From Scatophagus argus (lineage: Eukaryota; Chordata; Actinopteri; Scatophagidae): a stretch of DNA of 64,000 bases. The stretch is taken from NCBI RefSeq assembly GCF_020382885.2, contig NC_058503.1:18671535-18735534 (forward strand), read 5' to 3'. The translations under genes and the position numbers were made by a program. The notes under the pieces are model-generated. The model made no database searches. It had not been told where the DNA came from and saw only the letters and a program-made list of their open reading frames with translations. Below, in pieces: positions 24,968-41,340 of the stretch (its first letter is position 1; each line of letters starts with the position of its first letter).

Positions 24968-25465
24968 CTGAACAGACAAAACAAAAATCACAAAACTGCT
25001 ACACTGAGCAAGTTTAAGTTGCACAGGTGGGCTTCAACCTGTGGCTTGCAAACCTACAAAAATCAACAATGTGCTGGGCTAACTCTGGCTGCTAAGTAGT
25101 TGTAACTGAGGTTACACAGTAGCACTATACCTTATGCTAAAGGAGTTAGTGCACGTCAAAACAGGACTCACAGAACCAGGAAAGCAAGAGAACACTGCCT
25201 GTGTTCTGCCACTTAACCTAGGTAATCCACTGTCCAATCTATGGCACCTCTTAGTGCAATCACAACACAACACAACCAATACTCTTAGTACCCGTAATTA
25301 ATAGTTAACAATTAAAAATGCAGGGGACGGCTTCTTCACTCTAATTCTGAGAAAAGAGGAGAATAAGGAGAATAATAAACAACACAAAGAAAAGAAATTC
25401 TCTAAACCGTCAGCAGCAGGTTACTGTGGTGATACTGTAACACAGCTGGAATTAGACAAACTCAC
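24968..25465 (-). other. Possible intron in the Gag leader
   Basis: On the minus strand a near-consensus donor, CCCAG|GTGAGTTT, begins at 25465. A pyrimidine-rich acceptor ending TCTGTTCAG closes at 24968, 13 bases before the Gag ATG. Splicing would remove 498 bases of leader. No transcript evidence is available. Confidence 0.35.
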
Positions 25466-25485
25466 CTGGGACCCCAATTATGTTG
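25432..25485 (-). repeat. Diverged duplicate of the LTR/primer-site junction (copy A)
   Basis: 54 bases that match 25533-25586 at 45 of 54 positions without gaps. The matching segment spans the end of the leader, the primer-binding-site region and the first five LTR bases (TGTTG), so it looks like a remnant of a second, related LTR boundary 101 bases away. Confidence 0.8.
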
Positions 25486-25560
25486 GTGGACCCATGGAAA
25501 AGTTTGGTTTTGCCTTTTTTGTTATTGTGTTTATACTGTAACACAGCTAGAATAAGACAG

Positions 25561-25577
25561 CCTCACACGGGGCACCA
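25561..25577 (-). other. Primer-binding-site-like sequence
   Basis: On the minus strand TGGTGCCCCGTGTGAGG begins four bases after the end of the upstream LTR. It starts with TGG, complementary to a tRNA CCA end, and sits where a primer binding site is expected. I could not assign the tRNA. Confidence 0.6.
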
Positions 25578-25581
25578 ATGA

Positions 25582-26006
25582 TGTTGTGCGACTTAGTAGG
25601 AGCAATTTGGTTATTGGCAAAGAGTCAATGATTATGGGAAATAATCATTAAAGTAAAATCAGTGTATACTTAATACACATAAATATCGGGGCACCACCCT
25701 GTCACCAGGGACCAATAGCCAAATTAATTAATGGGAAAACAGTCTCTTAAAATTGTGAAGGATGAATCCGAGCACTGGCTGTCATGAATTCAGCTGTTAT
25801 CACAAGTACATACACAACAACCACAGACAACGACAGGTTAAACTATAACAGGATTTATTAAACAGCAACAACCATCCATAGATAGGTATCACTTTGTAAT
25901 AAACACTATTATAATCTAAGTTTTATCAACACACATTAACTATTAACTAAGATAACACAGGTACAGCAACAAGAGTATATCTATACATAGGTGTGCCTAT
26001 ATACAG

Positions 26007-26044
<38 letters not shown>

Positions 26045-27548
26045 TGATGACAACAGTATGGGGCTAACAAGCTAGCCAGGTAGCGGCTAACAAGCTAGTG
26101 GCTAAAAACAAACAAGATGGCGGTTAGCATGCTAGCCAGAGGGTGGCTAACAAGCTACAGGCTAAAAACAAACAAAATGGCGGTTAGCAAGATAGCAGCT
26201 AACAAGATAGCAGCTAACAACAAGCTAGTGGCTGACTACAATTAAGATGGCGGATGGCCACATGAGGGGAGGAGCTACAACCAGAATGGCGAGTGGGGAA
26301 ACTACAACCAAAATGGTGGAGGACTACGTGAGGAGGGGTCAGCACACCAGGATGAACAACCACATAAATGATGACTCAGCAAACAAAACTAGTCACACGC
26401 ATGTGATGACTCAGCAAAACTCCAAATGACTACCGAAGAATACGCCGGCCGTATCATTCAGAGCCAAGATGGTGTTAACCAACGTGATGTTGCTTATGTG
26501 GTCACAGAAGAGAACGATGGGCGGAAGCCTTTGAGCGCCACGTACCCCTTGGTTACGGTTCGTGATCGCGTGCTCGGACTTTCGCCTCACCGTTCAGAAA
26601 GAAGAGTGTGAGGAAAGATAGAAATGAAAATACAAGAAACACAACCCAATAAAATAATCCACTCTAATTCTTTAGAAACTCGCGTGTCACCACACAATAG
26701 CGGAGTCAGTAAACCGGAGCTTATCTGCTCAGCTATTGGTCCTTTAACTGGTGACGCGCGGTCTCGCTGAAACGGCGGAAATGACCGACCGGAAACTAAA
26801 ATCAATGAATGCAGCGCTTAAAAGTTACAGAAAGCATGTGTAAACAATCCTACGTTACACTATCTCTGCCCAGACATAAGCCTCTTACGTTGCGTTGCTC
26901 CGATCATTCGGAGTTTGAAAGAATGATCCGCTTAAACGTTCGCAGCGTCGTCCTCGGCGGGATGCTGGCGGTCCGTTATTCTGATGATGCGGAGTGTTGA
27001 TCTCTCGGCGGCAGCGGAGAAAATCACCGGTGAAAAAGTTAACAAACTTTGTTTCGTCCTTAACAAAGTCGGCTCGCGGCTCGTTAACGTGCGATCAGCT
27101 GATTGCCCAGCGATCCACGTCGGTAAAAGGAAAAAGGAAAAGTTACAGGAAAAATACAGCAGTCTGTTTCTCGGCCTGCGAGTTGCAGAACTGTGACCCG
27201 GGATCTAAAATGATGTTAATCAAACGTTTGATTGTTGCTCCCTTTTGGCGGTTTGGACATTTGGAGAGCCTGGAGAAGCTCTCACTGTCACAGCACGCAC
27301 GGGGAAAAAGCGCATGCTGATGGTCGCAGTGACCTTTTATTACCTGAGTGACGTCACCTCGGACCCCCGTGGAGATGGCTGGCGCACAGCCAATGTCCGT
27401 GCCGGTTCTGAGTTTAAACTCAGGAATTTATGACTAGTTGCACATCATGAGTGGGGTCTCTAACAGTTGGTCACTCTAACTCAGGCTTTATGGGTTACAT
27501 GTAGGCCGCTCTATTGTTCTCCAGAGCGCATGGCCAGAGATCCCAACA
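25582..27548 (-). repeat. Right LTR (5' LTR in element orientation)
   Basis: 1967 bp, matching the left LTR base for base as far as I could compare, except for 11 instead of 12 GT units in the microsatellite near 26010-26031. All open frames in one copy translate the same as in the other. It would carry the promoter, firing leftward. No clear TATA box was found; its CpG-rich middle would suit a TATA-less promoter. Confidence 0.95.
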
Positions 27549-30007
27549 ATGATCAATGAGAGTTCATATCAGTGCTGCAGTACAGGCTGGGTTGTGCACT
27601 GCTGTGTTCCTCCTTATTCCTGTTCTGTGAGACATGTTGCTGCTTTGTTCCCATGTGAAGAGGGAAGTCCCTGTATCCTTTCCCAAGGCAGCAACTGGCC
27701 ACTTCTCAAGAGCCTAGAGAGGCTTTATGGAGTCATGGTGAAGACAAAATATCTAATGTCCAAAACACACCAGGAGGCATTACAGATTGAACAGATATGT
27801 CACTGGTTTATTATTCTTCTTTTGTCATCTTTGAAAGAAAATTATTACGCTATTTGTTCTACAAATAGCAGCGTTACTAGTTTAACTGCATTTTTTGAGT
27901 AACATGGCAGTAACTTCACACTTTTCTGAAGGAAATAACTTTTCAGTAGCTTAGCTCTCTTATTGACTGAGTGACACAGTGGTGCCCATACAAGCTGCGG
28001 TTTTCCCTTGCTAGACTTTTCACTATGAAACTCAAATGGTTTCTGCTGCAGCCTGAAGTAGAACTGCTAAGGATCAGTAAGTGATGCCACCAGACTTGTA
28101 TGTGTAGCCCACTGAAGCACTTCTCTATGGCAGTGACATCACTTACTGATGCCTGGGCTGATGCCTATTGTAGGCATCAAGAAGGCAGCAGGGGCGTAAA
28201 CAAAAACAAGCTTAGGTTTATTTGATGGAAATATGGCAGAGGGAAAGGATGGAGAGAAACTGACCCAGACTCGGGATTAAAGAATTATAGAAGAATCACA
28301 ACTGTTACCTTTGAGTTATAGTGTTGTTTTAGTTTACAGTGCACACCTATGCATGCCTGCACACACACACACAAACACAAACACAAACATAGCTTGTTAT
28401 TATGTCATTAGTTATGTGGAGGGTTTTTCTGCACTGGCTTTGGAGCAGTTAGAGCAGACTTTCTTGTTTATTTGCCTGCCTGTTTATTTGACTGACAGTT
28501 TTATTGATCACTCAGATAGCAGTGCGTGACTTGGAGTGAAGTTGGTTCGATATATTAAAAAAAATAGCTTTGACATCATATTACAAGATCAGTGATTTTC
28601 GGACTAAATGGGCAATTACGAAGAGCTGTAGGCATATTTAATCAGGTCAGTAAGAGTTGATTAGCTATACATGACTGTGCTGGATGAGCTCCATCTCTCC
28701 TGTCCATAATAATAACATGAGATAAACATTTTTAAATACGTCCCCTCTAGAGAGGGTTTTCCTAAAGCTCCATGTTCAGGGAAGGAAAATGCTAGCTTAG
28801 AGCATGCGAAAAACCAAAACCGAGATGAAAGGATTCCGATTCATTGGCATTAGTGTGGATATGGTCAAAGGTTTGTGCACAGTATTGTAAGTTTGTCCCT
28901 TTGCAGGCTTAGCTGGTCATCATGGTTTGTAAAGCCATACAGGCAGCCACGTTGTTCAGACTAAAAATTCTGGTTGGACACATAGTTAAATTTCCTCTGT
29001 AAAGCTTTCACTCCTGAGGGAATTTGGTTTAAACTAGTGTTTGTGGATTATTTTAGTCTCACAGAATGGTGGGTATTGTTTGAGAAAATTGTGCACCAAG
29101 TGGACTCGCAGAGGACTAGATAAATGCACACACACTGTACAAGGTTGCAACCTGACTTGACTTGAGCTAACCAGTCATGAGTGGCTTTGAAAACGGGTGG
29201 CAGGCAGTGTGATTTCATGGTGCTTCTCAAGCTGTTGAGTTTTTATTTTCCTGCACCTCGCTGAAAATCTAAGGCAGTGTCTTGTGGCAGAGACGTGTTC
29301 CTCTATGACAGGCCGCCAACTGACTGACAGAAGAGACTTTTTTAACATCAGGAATTTTGCCTGGAAATTCTTTGCCCAACCTGTCAGGCTGATTGGCTGG
29401 TTGGTCTTTGGAAAGGAAGGAAACATCTTCCTTCCCTCCATTGTACTAGGCAGGAAAGGATGGACTATAGCCAGCTGACAGCTGTTTCCTGGTGGATGAA
29501 GGAGGAATGGGTGCGTGGGTGGTGAGGGTGTTGTGCTAGTAGTGTCTGAATGTGTTTTTTTGTCTGCTTATTGACTGTTGCTTGTATTTATTGAGCACTA
29601 GAAATCAGAAGGTTGCACAGTAAGATTAGTAGATTAGTTTTATTTTGAATTTATTCACTTTCAAATTTCTTTTCACACTATGGTTGGTTTCGTATAGGAA
29701 TACATTTGCATAATCTTTCTTGAGATATAAAACTAATCATAGTAAACATTTACATCTTTTCTTTGTATGTAGGTATTTAAACATACCTGTGGGGTTTTCT
29801 TGTAAGCAGTCATGTTTACACCAAAGTGCACCATTTTCTTGAGGCCTCACAGAAGTGTCGAATGCATTTCCTTTGACATATTTACATGTCAGTTTTCAGA
29901 ATTTTAATTAATTAATTAATTAATTTACCTTAATATTTACATCCATATTTGCTAGCATGCAATATTCTTCTGCTTTGCCTTTGTTTCTTAATTAATCTTT
30001 GTTTTAG

Positions 30008-30175
30008 CACTGCCAGCTGTGTTTGAGAGGAGTAGTGTGAAACCTGCAGCAGTAACGTGTATTGCACTGCCATGTGCATCATCTTGCACATGACATCCTC
30101 TTGCCTACAAGGACACATATGCAGCAAATGGGGACTATTAGCTGTCAAAAGCTCTACAGGGTACCTTTAAGTTAA
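30008..30175 (+). repeat. Diverged dispersed repeat, copy 1
   Basis: Shares ordered blocks with 31538-31725: ACTGCCA-CTGTG, AGTGTGAAACC, AACGTGTAT, CATGTG, and GTCAAAA-CTC-ACAGGG near the end. The order and the spacing between blocks are similar. I cannot name the family. Confidence 0.55.
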
Positions 30176-31537
30176 CATAAATTAGCTTTTTTTAGCTATT
30201 AGAAGCAACATGTCTGTCAGATGGCATAATGGTGCCTATTTGAGCATCACATCTGATTGGACCAATTTTAACCAAGGCTTCACCGGTTGCACTAATAGTC
30301 AAGATTATTTTAAACATGTTAATATGACTTTTATGTCTGGCAACTTTCAGAATCATGTAAAAGTGCAGATAGCCAGCTGGCCAAAAATGAAGAGCACATG
30401 GTGAAATAGTGGTGTCTATTTCATTGACGCAACACCATAATATTTTCATCACCCTTTGTCCTCATGTGCCCTTGCTTCCTCTCCATTGCTTGTCTGATTC
30501 AGATTTCTCTCACGCTCATCTCCCACTCTCTTGTCTTACTTCCCTCCCATGTCTTATTCTTTCTGATAGATTGACACACATTAAAGCTCCTACTTGCTGT
30601 CATTAAAGTTACTAAATTTAACCATATGGTCTTGCTATATTAACGTAAGTCTCTGAAAAAGAATAGAATGTGAATTACAAATGTTTAGAGAGAAAAAGAG
30701 GGAGAGAGAGAAGAGAGCCTCTGTTGTTCTTCACTTGTGTGGAAAAAATACTCCCATGTTAAACTTCTCATATTCTAGCAAGATAGATGTTTATTTTTGT
30801 TTTCAGAAAGCCATAATTACAAACTAAGTTATCCATGTGCTGAAGCCGTCGTGTTTCTCTGCTGGTTCTGTGGTTCCAGTGGGCTACTGAGAGTAGACGT
30901 CATTTGCCTGGTTTCTGCTGCTAGGCCAAACCAGGCTCACCGAGGCTTGCTTTAGCCGCTTTTCCGTACAGTTGTGATATCCATGCTGCGACTGAGCCAA
31001 TGATGTGATTGTCGTGTGGCTTTCTATGCCACACAACAATAAGGCCTGTTGCCGACAACCCTTTACTGTAGCTGCTGCTTCTTGCACTAGTCTTTCTAAT
31101 ATTTAAATCAATTTAGCAATCGTCAGTTTATAAGAAAATATGAGAATAGTGGCTCTCATCACAATAGCAGTAAGACAGTAAGGCATGATTAGAATTAATA
31201 GCTAATTTTAGCAGCAAATGCAGCTGCAATTTCAGTGGCTGCTTCACAATAAAAGCCTTTTGTGGTTTTCCAATGGGAAGATATTATTTATGAGGCAGGA
31301 GCCACAGGAGTTGTTTGCTTTGCATTAGCAGTGTCGCTAATGTCGACTTTGGATTTGGATGTTGTGTTTTCATTCGGTGTTAATCACCATAATGTTTGTA
31401 TCCGTGTGCTTGTTGAACACATTTCCTTCCTCATAAAACATTTGCAAAGCTGATATTATGGGTATTCAAAATCTTTGAAAGAACATTGTTTACTTCTGTG
31501 TTTACCAGCAATATTCTCTTTCCTCCCTGTCTTGGTG

Positions 31538-31725
31538 TGTTACTGCCACCTGTGCATCAGCGGGTTAGTGTGAAACCGTTGGCAGGAACGTGTATCACAT
31601 CACCCATGTGAACCTGTGCCTGTTTTGTGGTGCGTGGATGAGATAAACAAAATCGGGACCCACTTTTCGTGAAGCAGATCCATAGTGCCAGTAGAAGTCA
31701 AAAACTCCACAGGGAGCCTCTCAAA
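31538..31725 (+). repeat. Diverged dispersed repeat, copy 2
   Basis: Direct-orientation relative of 30008-30175, about 1.53 kb away, with the same ordered blocks and the ending GTCAAAAACTCCACAGGG. Confidence 0.55.
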
Positions 31726-32382
31726 CAGAAAGTACATACAGCTTCAGCATAACTGGAGGAGAGTGGATAAGAGGAAACAGCGGAGCTCATATCAGTTTGA
31801 AAGAAACAACAGGAGTGAAATAGAACTTCAACCACAGAAACTCAGTGGTAGTTTCCCGGGTGCACTGGGGTTTTTTCTTCACTTTGTGGGTACTGGCATT
31901 GGTACTGGTGTGATATATTTTTTTTTGTAAATGATATCTAGTGTGACCCTTTTATTGATGTTTCATTTGTTTTTCCACCAGCTACCCTGTGATCACACGG
32001 ACAACAATGTTTTATTCCAATGATGGCACTAATACCAGCAAGACAGACTAATGAGTTAATGAGTGAATCCTACCAGCTCAGTAATCAGCAGCTAGTTGAC
32101 AGCCTTTCTTTTAATCTGGTACATCTCTTTTCAGCTGTCTGAATGCTGCAGATATCTTTTTCATGTGCTGTCTCTGACTGGAGTGATGCTGTGCAATGTC
32201 GAGCCACAATCACACATGGTGAAATTTGTGAAACAGAGGTGTTGCCTGCAAGATATGGTTGTGATGACATGCATGTGAGGGAGACCGGAGACTGTCGGGG
32301 TTAAATTTTATAGCATCGACCCCAGAAACAAAAGAGTCTTATTTCACTTACTTGTTATTTTACAACACTTGATTGCACAAAG

Positions 32383-32430
32383 AAATCAGAATCAGAATGC
32401 CTTTATTTATCCCCAAGGGGAAATTCTTTT
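32383..32430 (+). repeat. Teleost LINE-tail-like fragment
   Basis: AATCAGAATCAGAATGCCTT runs into TTTATCCCCAAGGGGAAATT. I recognise this pair of blocks as a very common short repeat in fish genomes, likely from the 3' end of a non-LTR element. Only the tail is present. Confidence 0.6.
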
Positions 32431-33213
32431 ATTTTATTTTTTCTTTTTTAAATGGAAGTTGTAGCCCCTTCATGCTACCCGGGCTTTGTTCATGTTTATG
32501 GCAAGCTTGACCACCAAAAAAACAAAAATGCACTTTTCACATTAAATTATGTGACCCCCCCCATATAGACCCCATGCTTCACCAAAGGCACTTAAGTGCC
32601 AAAAGCTGCACATACCAAGCTTTTTAAAAACAATGCTTCCTGTCTGGTTGCATGCAACCCTACAGTCCAATCAGTTTATTACCTAGGCACTAAATTATAT
32701 TGTAGGCCAGTGTGGTTTCTCTGCTTTCAGACCACAGTAGAAATATATATGATAACAACGTGGCACACTGCAGTTGGGTTAAGGAAGGGACAGCAGCAGT
32801 TCCATTTTAACCAGAAATCTATAGGCAGTCTAATTATTGACGATGATGTTACGATTTACAATCATATTAAAAAAGCAGTTTATTTAATCAGAAAGTCAGG
32901 TATCGGCTTCTGTACTTTAATTTCTGGCCATCTTGCATAAAAGTTCAAGTCAATACTTTCGTCCCCATAAGAGTCCCTGTGATTGCTGCTAGACATTGGT
33001 TTCAAGACCACTGAAGGTATGAAAGGGACTGGAACAATATCAGCTGCACCTGTTTTTTTTTTATTTTCATTTAAAGTTCTTCTTCCACATGTTTTTACAC
33101 TTTAACATACTTCTGCCACGTAAAGCCGTGTACAACTGTCATTCCAATTGTCGTCTTTCTGTGGTGGACAGAACCTAAATTATTGTTACCAGCTGTGAAA
33201 GTTTGTTTTGTAG

Positions 33214-37731
<4,518 letters not shown>

Positions 37732-40700
37732 CCTCCCTTGTCCTGTTGTTCATTTGTAATGTACACACACCCACATGCACACCCTCACACCTTGGGATGT
37801 CCCCAAAGGAACTCCCAGCAGTGGTTACCCACTGGAGCACAAACGTAAGGAGGGGGCGATGGGCGTCGAAGTGATTCTGAAATGTTGGACTGACGTCCCC
37901 TCTTCCCTTCACAATGCCTTGGAATGAGTGCTAAACCATCTCTCCTGACAATTCATGGTCCCTTTCAAAGGTCTTTACATTCTTCCTGCCTGTATTCAAC
38001 ACAGAACCACAGTATGACTGAAGTGTTTCTCACTCTTGTGTAATTTTTGAACTTAATCTCAAATGTGGCACAAGATGAGAATCTTATCTTAAGAATCACC
38101 CTGATTGTTTGAACGTTTGTCTTCTGAAGAAAGGGAAGGAAAAGCGATTGTTCTCCAACTCTAACCGCCTGATGGTCATCACCTTTCTATCCTTGCACTC
38201 CCACAATGTGTGAAAGCACCTGTGTGATCATTAGATATGCTGTCTTTGTCTCTTTTTTTTGTAGAATGGACATCAGAATAGCACAACGGATGAATATGAG
38301 AGTGGTGGCAGTGACTTTGGTATTAAAATAGATGTCGTGAGGTGTTGTCAATGAGTGACCTGTGAATTATCGGAGTGTAGCGTGCACCTTGTGGTCATGT
38401 GATGCTCCGGTTTAGAAACGTCAGTTCAGAGTGGATGGAAGGATGTGTCGCAGCGAGCGAAAGAAATGTGACGTGGTGCCGAGAAAATGTGTCATATCGA
38501 CTGGCGGGTGAACATTGTGGTCATATCAGCGTGTTGAATTAGTGTCTCAATATTGTAATTGTGAAGGACGGTGAGGTCGGTCGGTGTATGTGGTTACACT
38601 TTAATGTAAACATAACAGGGTTTATACCAACTTCTGCAGCCATTTTTACAGATGCTCTCACAAATGGATTGTTTTTTCCATCATGGAAACAGTATATCAA
38701 AGCCACTTTACATAACTTGGATAATGAAGATAATTACGGTTAATTTAGCTTGCCTCTTCAGTCCTGGCATGATGAGGGCAGTTTTCATCAGTGCTGTATG
38801 AACAATAGCACTGCTATTTTTTTATGCGTCTTGTAGTCTTAACAGATCCAAGTTGCTTTACTTTTTTTTGTATCCAAAAATACAGAAAACTACAGTTATA
38901 TTTGTGATATAATTAAAAATGATTATAGGTGGCATCATAAACCAATCGAATGCTGTTTTACGAAAGGTCTGTAGGAAATCCTTAATGAAACAGAGTAGAT
39001 GAGGGATAGCAAGAGCTTCACGTTTCAGGTGTGAAACAGGCTGGAGAAACTGATTTGCACTGGCCACTAACCAAAATAATATGATGTCACTTTAATCTTG
39101 GGGCTTTTCAGACTGTGCCGCTGTATTCAGGACAATGTTACAAGAAGAATCATTTGAGGATACATACTGCAGCCCTGGGAATATACCAGAGTTAGAAAGA
39201 GCCTGTCTGAACCAGGCAGCGTGATGCTCCTGGGGCTTAAAGCCATGTTAACCTAGCTACAGGCTAAGTTTAGTTGTAGGAAAACCACACACTCCAAGCA
39301 TCAAGACATTCAGTATAGTCGTTTTTGTAGCTCTGAGGTGGATGGGAATGTACAATTTAATAACCTATGAAATGGCTTGTACTGTTAACGCACTAAAGTT
39401 TCAGTGGACAACTTTTTTTTTTTCTTTTTTGTTTTTTTGTCTGGATGAATACAGTCTCTTGAAGGAGTACATTTTTTGCACTTTTAATACAATTTCTGAC
39501 TTTCCTATTGGCATGTTGCTTTCTGTTCAAATATGAAAGTGAAATGAAAGGCACAGTCAAAACCAATTTGAATGTAAAAATTGAAAAACAAAACCAGTAA
39601 ATAGGCTGATTTGTGTTGTAGCCCTGCGTGCCTGCGTATGCCTGATGCCTTGGTGATGATTGTGGAAGGTGGAATGTAATCATTCGGAAGGTATTGAAAG
39701 AAAAGTTCTGTGTTACTCAGTTTTGAATTAAGAAGGTCAAGAATGAAAAAAATGTTTTTCTTTTTTTTATTTTTGGATGGCATACAAATTCACCTCAGCA
39801 TGAACGTGGAAAATCAACCTCAGCAACAGAAGAAATACAGTATTGATTTACATCTACTGTTAAAGGGACTTCACAGAAGGACAGAAAACATTGAAGTACT
39901 GATCATTGATCAATGAAGCAACAGACTCTGAATTGTGGGGGAGGAAAATAAACATTAATGAATGTGTTTGATGAAAATGTTGCATCATGTATGTTTGATA
40001 CCATTTTGTATTATTGATATGAATTATTGATATGATTCTTGCAAAGTGTTTTTTAAACGACTGAATAATTTATTACTGTCTGTGTTACCTCAGCGTGTCC
40101 CAGACCTGGACAAAAAGCTTAACTACACTTCCTTTTTTTTTCTTTGGGACTGTCAGTGAGTCATAAGCCTTTTTTTCCCTCCCTTTGAGCCCCTATTTAA
40201 AGAGACTTGTAATGTGTTGTGGACCAAGATGAAGAAACAGAGTCTCCTCCAGAAAAAGAACCTCTGCTTTGCTGGAGCTCATGTGGACTGCACACAACAG
40301 TCAAAAGAAGAAAAGTTTCGATGTGTGTGTTAGTTCCATGCAAACATTTCTTCCAGGAAGAGATTGACATTTTGAGAAATTAAGTTAATCATAGTTTTGT
40401 TGTTGTTGAGAGCTAGACGAGAACACTGATACAACTCTCACAAGCTAAATAACACTCTAATTTGAATTTAGCTTAGCCTTGCACAGCGTGGAGACAGAGG
40501 GAAGCAGCTAGCCTAGCTCTGTCTGACAGTAAAAAAATGAAAAAAAGCCAACCAGCGCCGCTAATTGAGCGTGTTTAGTATATTTACTGTGTACAAATTG
40601 CGGTTTTATGTTCCAGATTACTTGAAATGGACCAAGCCGACTGTTTCCCCCTGTTCCAGTCTTTGTGCCAAGCTAAGCTTTGTATTTACCATGCAGATAG

Positions 40701-41340
40701 GAGAACAGTCTTAATGTTCTCCCCTAACCCCCCCCCCCCAAAAAAAAATAAAATAAAATAAACAAAAGTAAAAAAGCACATATCCAAAAACAAGATGTTG
40801 CTTAATTCTTTTCACTGAGCTCATGTACCAGCCAGGTGCAGGTGACTATGTGACTATTTAACTTTTTGGTTGGAGGTCCAAAATACAGTTTGAATTCAGA
40901 AAGTTACTTTTCTGTGACTGAATCACTGATTGCTGGTGCACAAAGAAACATACTGATTTATCGCTCCGGCTTCACATTTCAGGCAGACCAAATACAAATG
41001 CTGAAAGTGAACATAATGCATCACTTATTTGACCTTGGGTTATATGTGAGCTTTTGTTTTCATTAATTTGAGAGGTAGCGTTATTTTATTTTTTAAGTTA
41101 CGCAACTGATTTGAGTTGTGTATGTCCTGAAACTTTGTCAACATATAAAGGGCCTTGTAGACTTAAAGTTTGGATTAAAGAAAAAAAATTGGAGTTGTCA
41201 CACCAGTTGTGTATTGTGTGTTTTTGGACAGGTCTGTTGTGTTCTAACTGAGAAGCTAGACGAGGCACAAATAAACTGTGGCCTTTTTATCTAGCCTCAG
41301 GGGTCAAATATATTTCAATAAAGAAATACAAGTATTGTGA
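37732..41340 (+). other. mras: Probable mras 3' UTR
   Basis: AT-rich sequence after the mras stop with no other recognised gene. It ends at an AATAAA (41317-41322) followed by a T-rich stretch. An earlier AATAAA near 39947 could give a shorter transcript. A splice-like pair at 37845 and 38264 is described in the findings. A C run followed by A-rich AAATA units lies at about 40728-40762. Confidence 0.5.
41317..41322 (+). promoter_or_regulatory. mras: Candidate distal poly(A) signal of mras
   Basis: AATAAA in the context TTTCAATAAAGAAA, followed about 35 bases later by a run of Ts and TGT-rich sequence, as expected of a cleavage site. Confidence 0.5.

Larger units (their letters stand above)
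19768..27552 (-). mobile_element. Non-autonomous (gag-only) LTR retrotransposon with target-site duplication
   Basis: A full-length LTR element read on the minus strand. LTRs of 1969 bp (19772-21740) and 1967 bp (25582-27548) start TG and end CA, and ATGA flanks the whole (19768-19771 and 27549-27552). Orientation is set by three signals: a polypurine tract (AAAGGGGGGA, 21750-21741) directly before the downstream LTR, a primer-binding-site-like sequence beginning TGG four bases after the upstream LTR, and an AATAAA followed by a GT-rich stretch in the LTR. The 3.84-kb internal region holds one long Gag-like frame and no recognisable protease, reverse transcriptase, RNase H or integrase, so its mobility would depend on a related autonomous element. 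The LTR pair seems to differ only by one GT unit, which implies a very recent insertion. The Gag resembles those of fish Gypsy/retrovirus-like elements; I cannot assign the superfamily without pol. Confidence 0.93.

Noticed and set aside
25022..25024. GTG as an upstream start for Gag
   Set aside because: Vertebrate genes rarely start at GTG, and the 23 extra residues coincide with a splice-acceptor-like tract; the ATG at 24955 is preferred.
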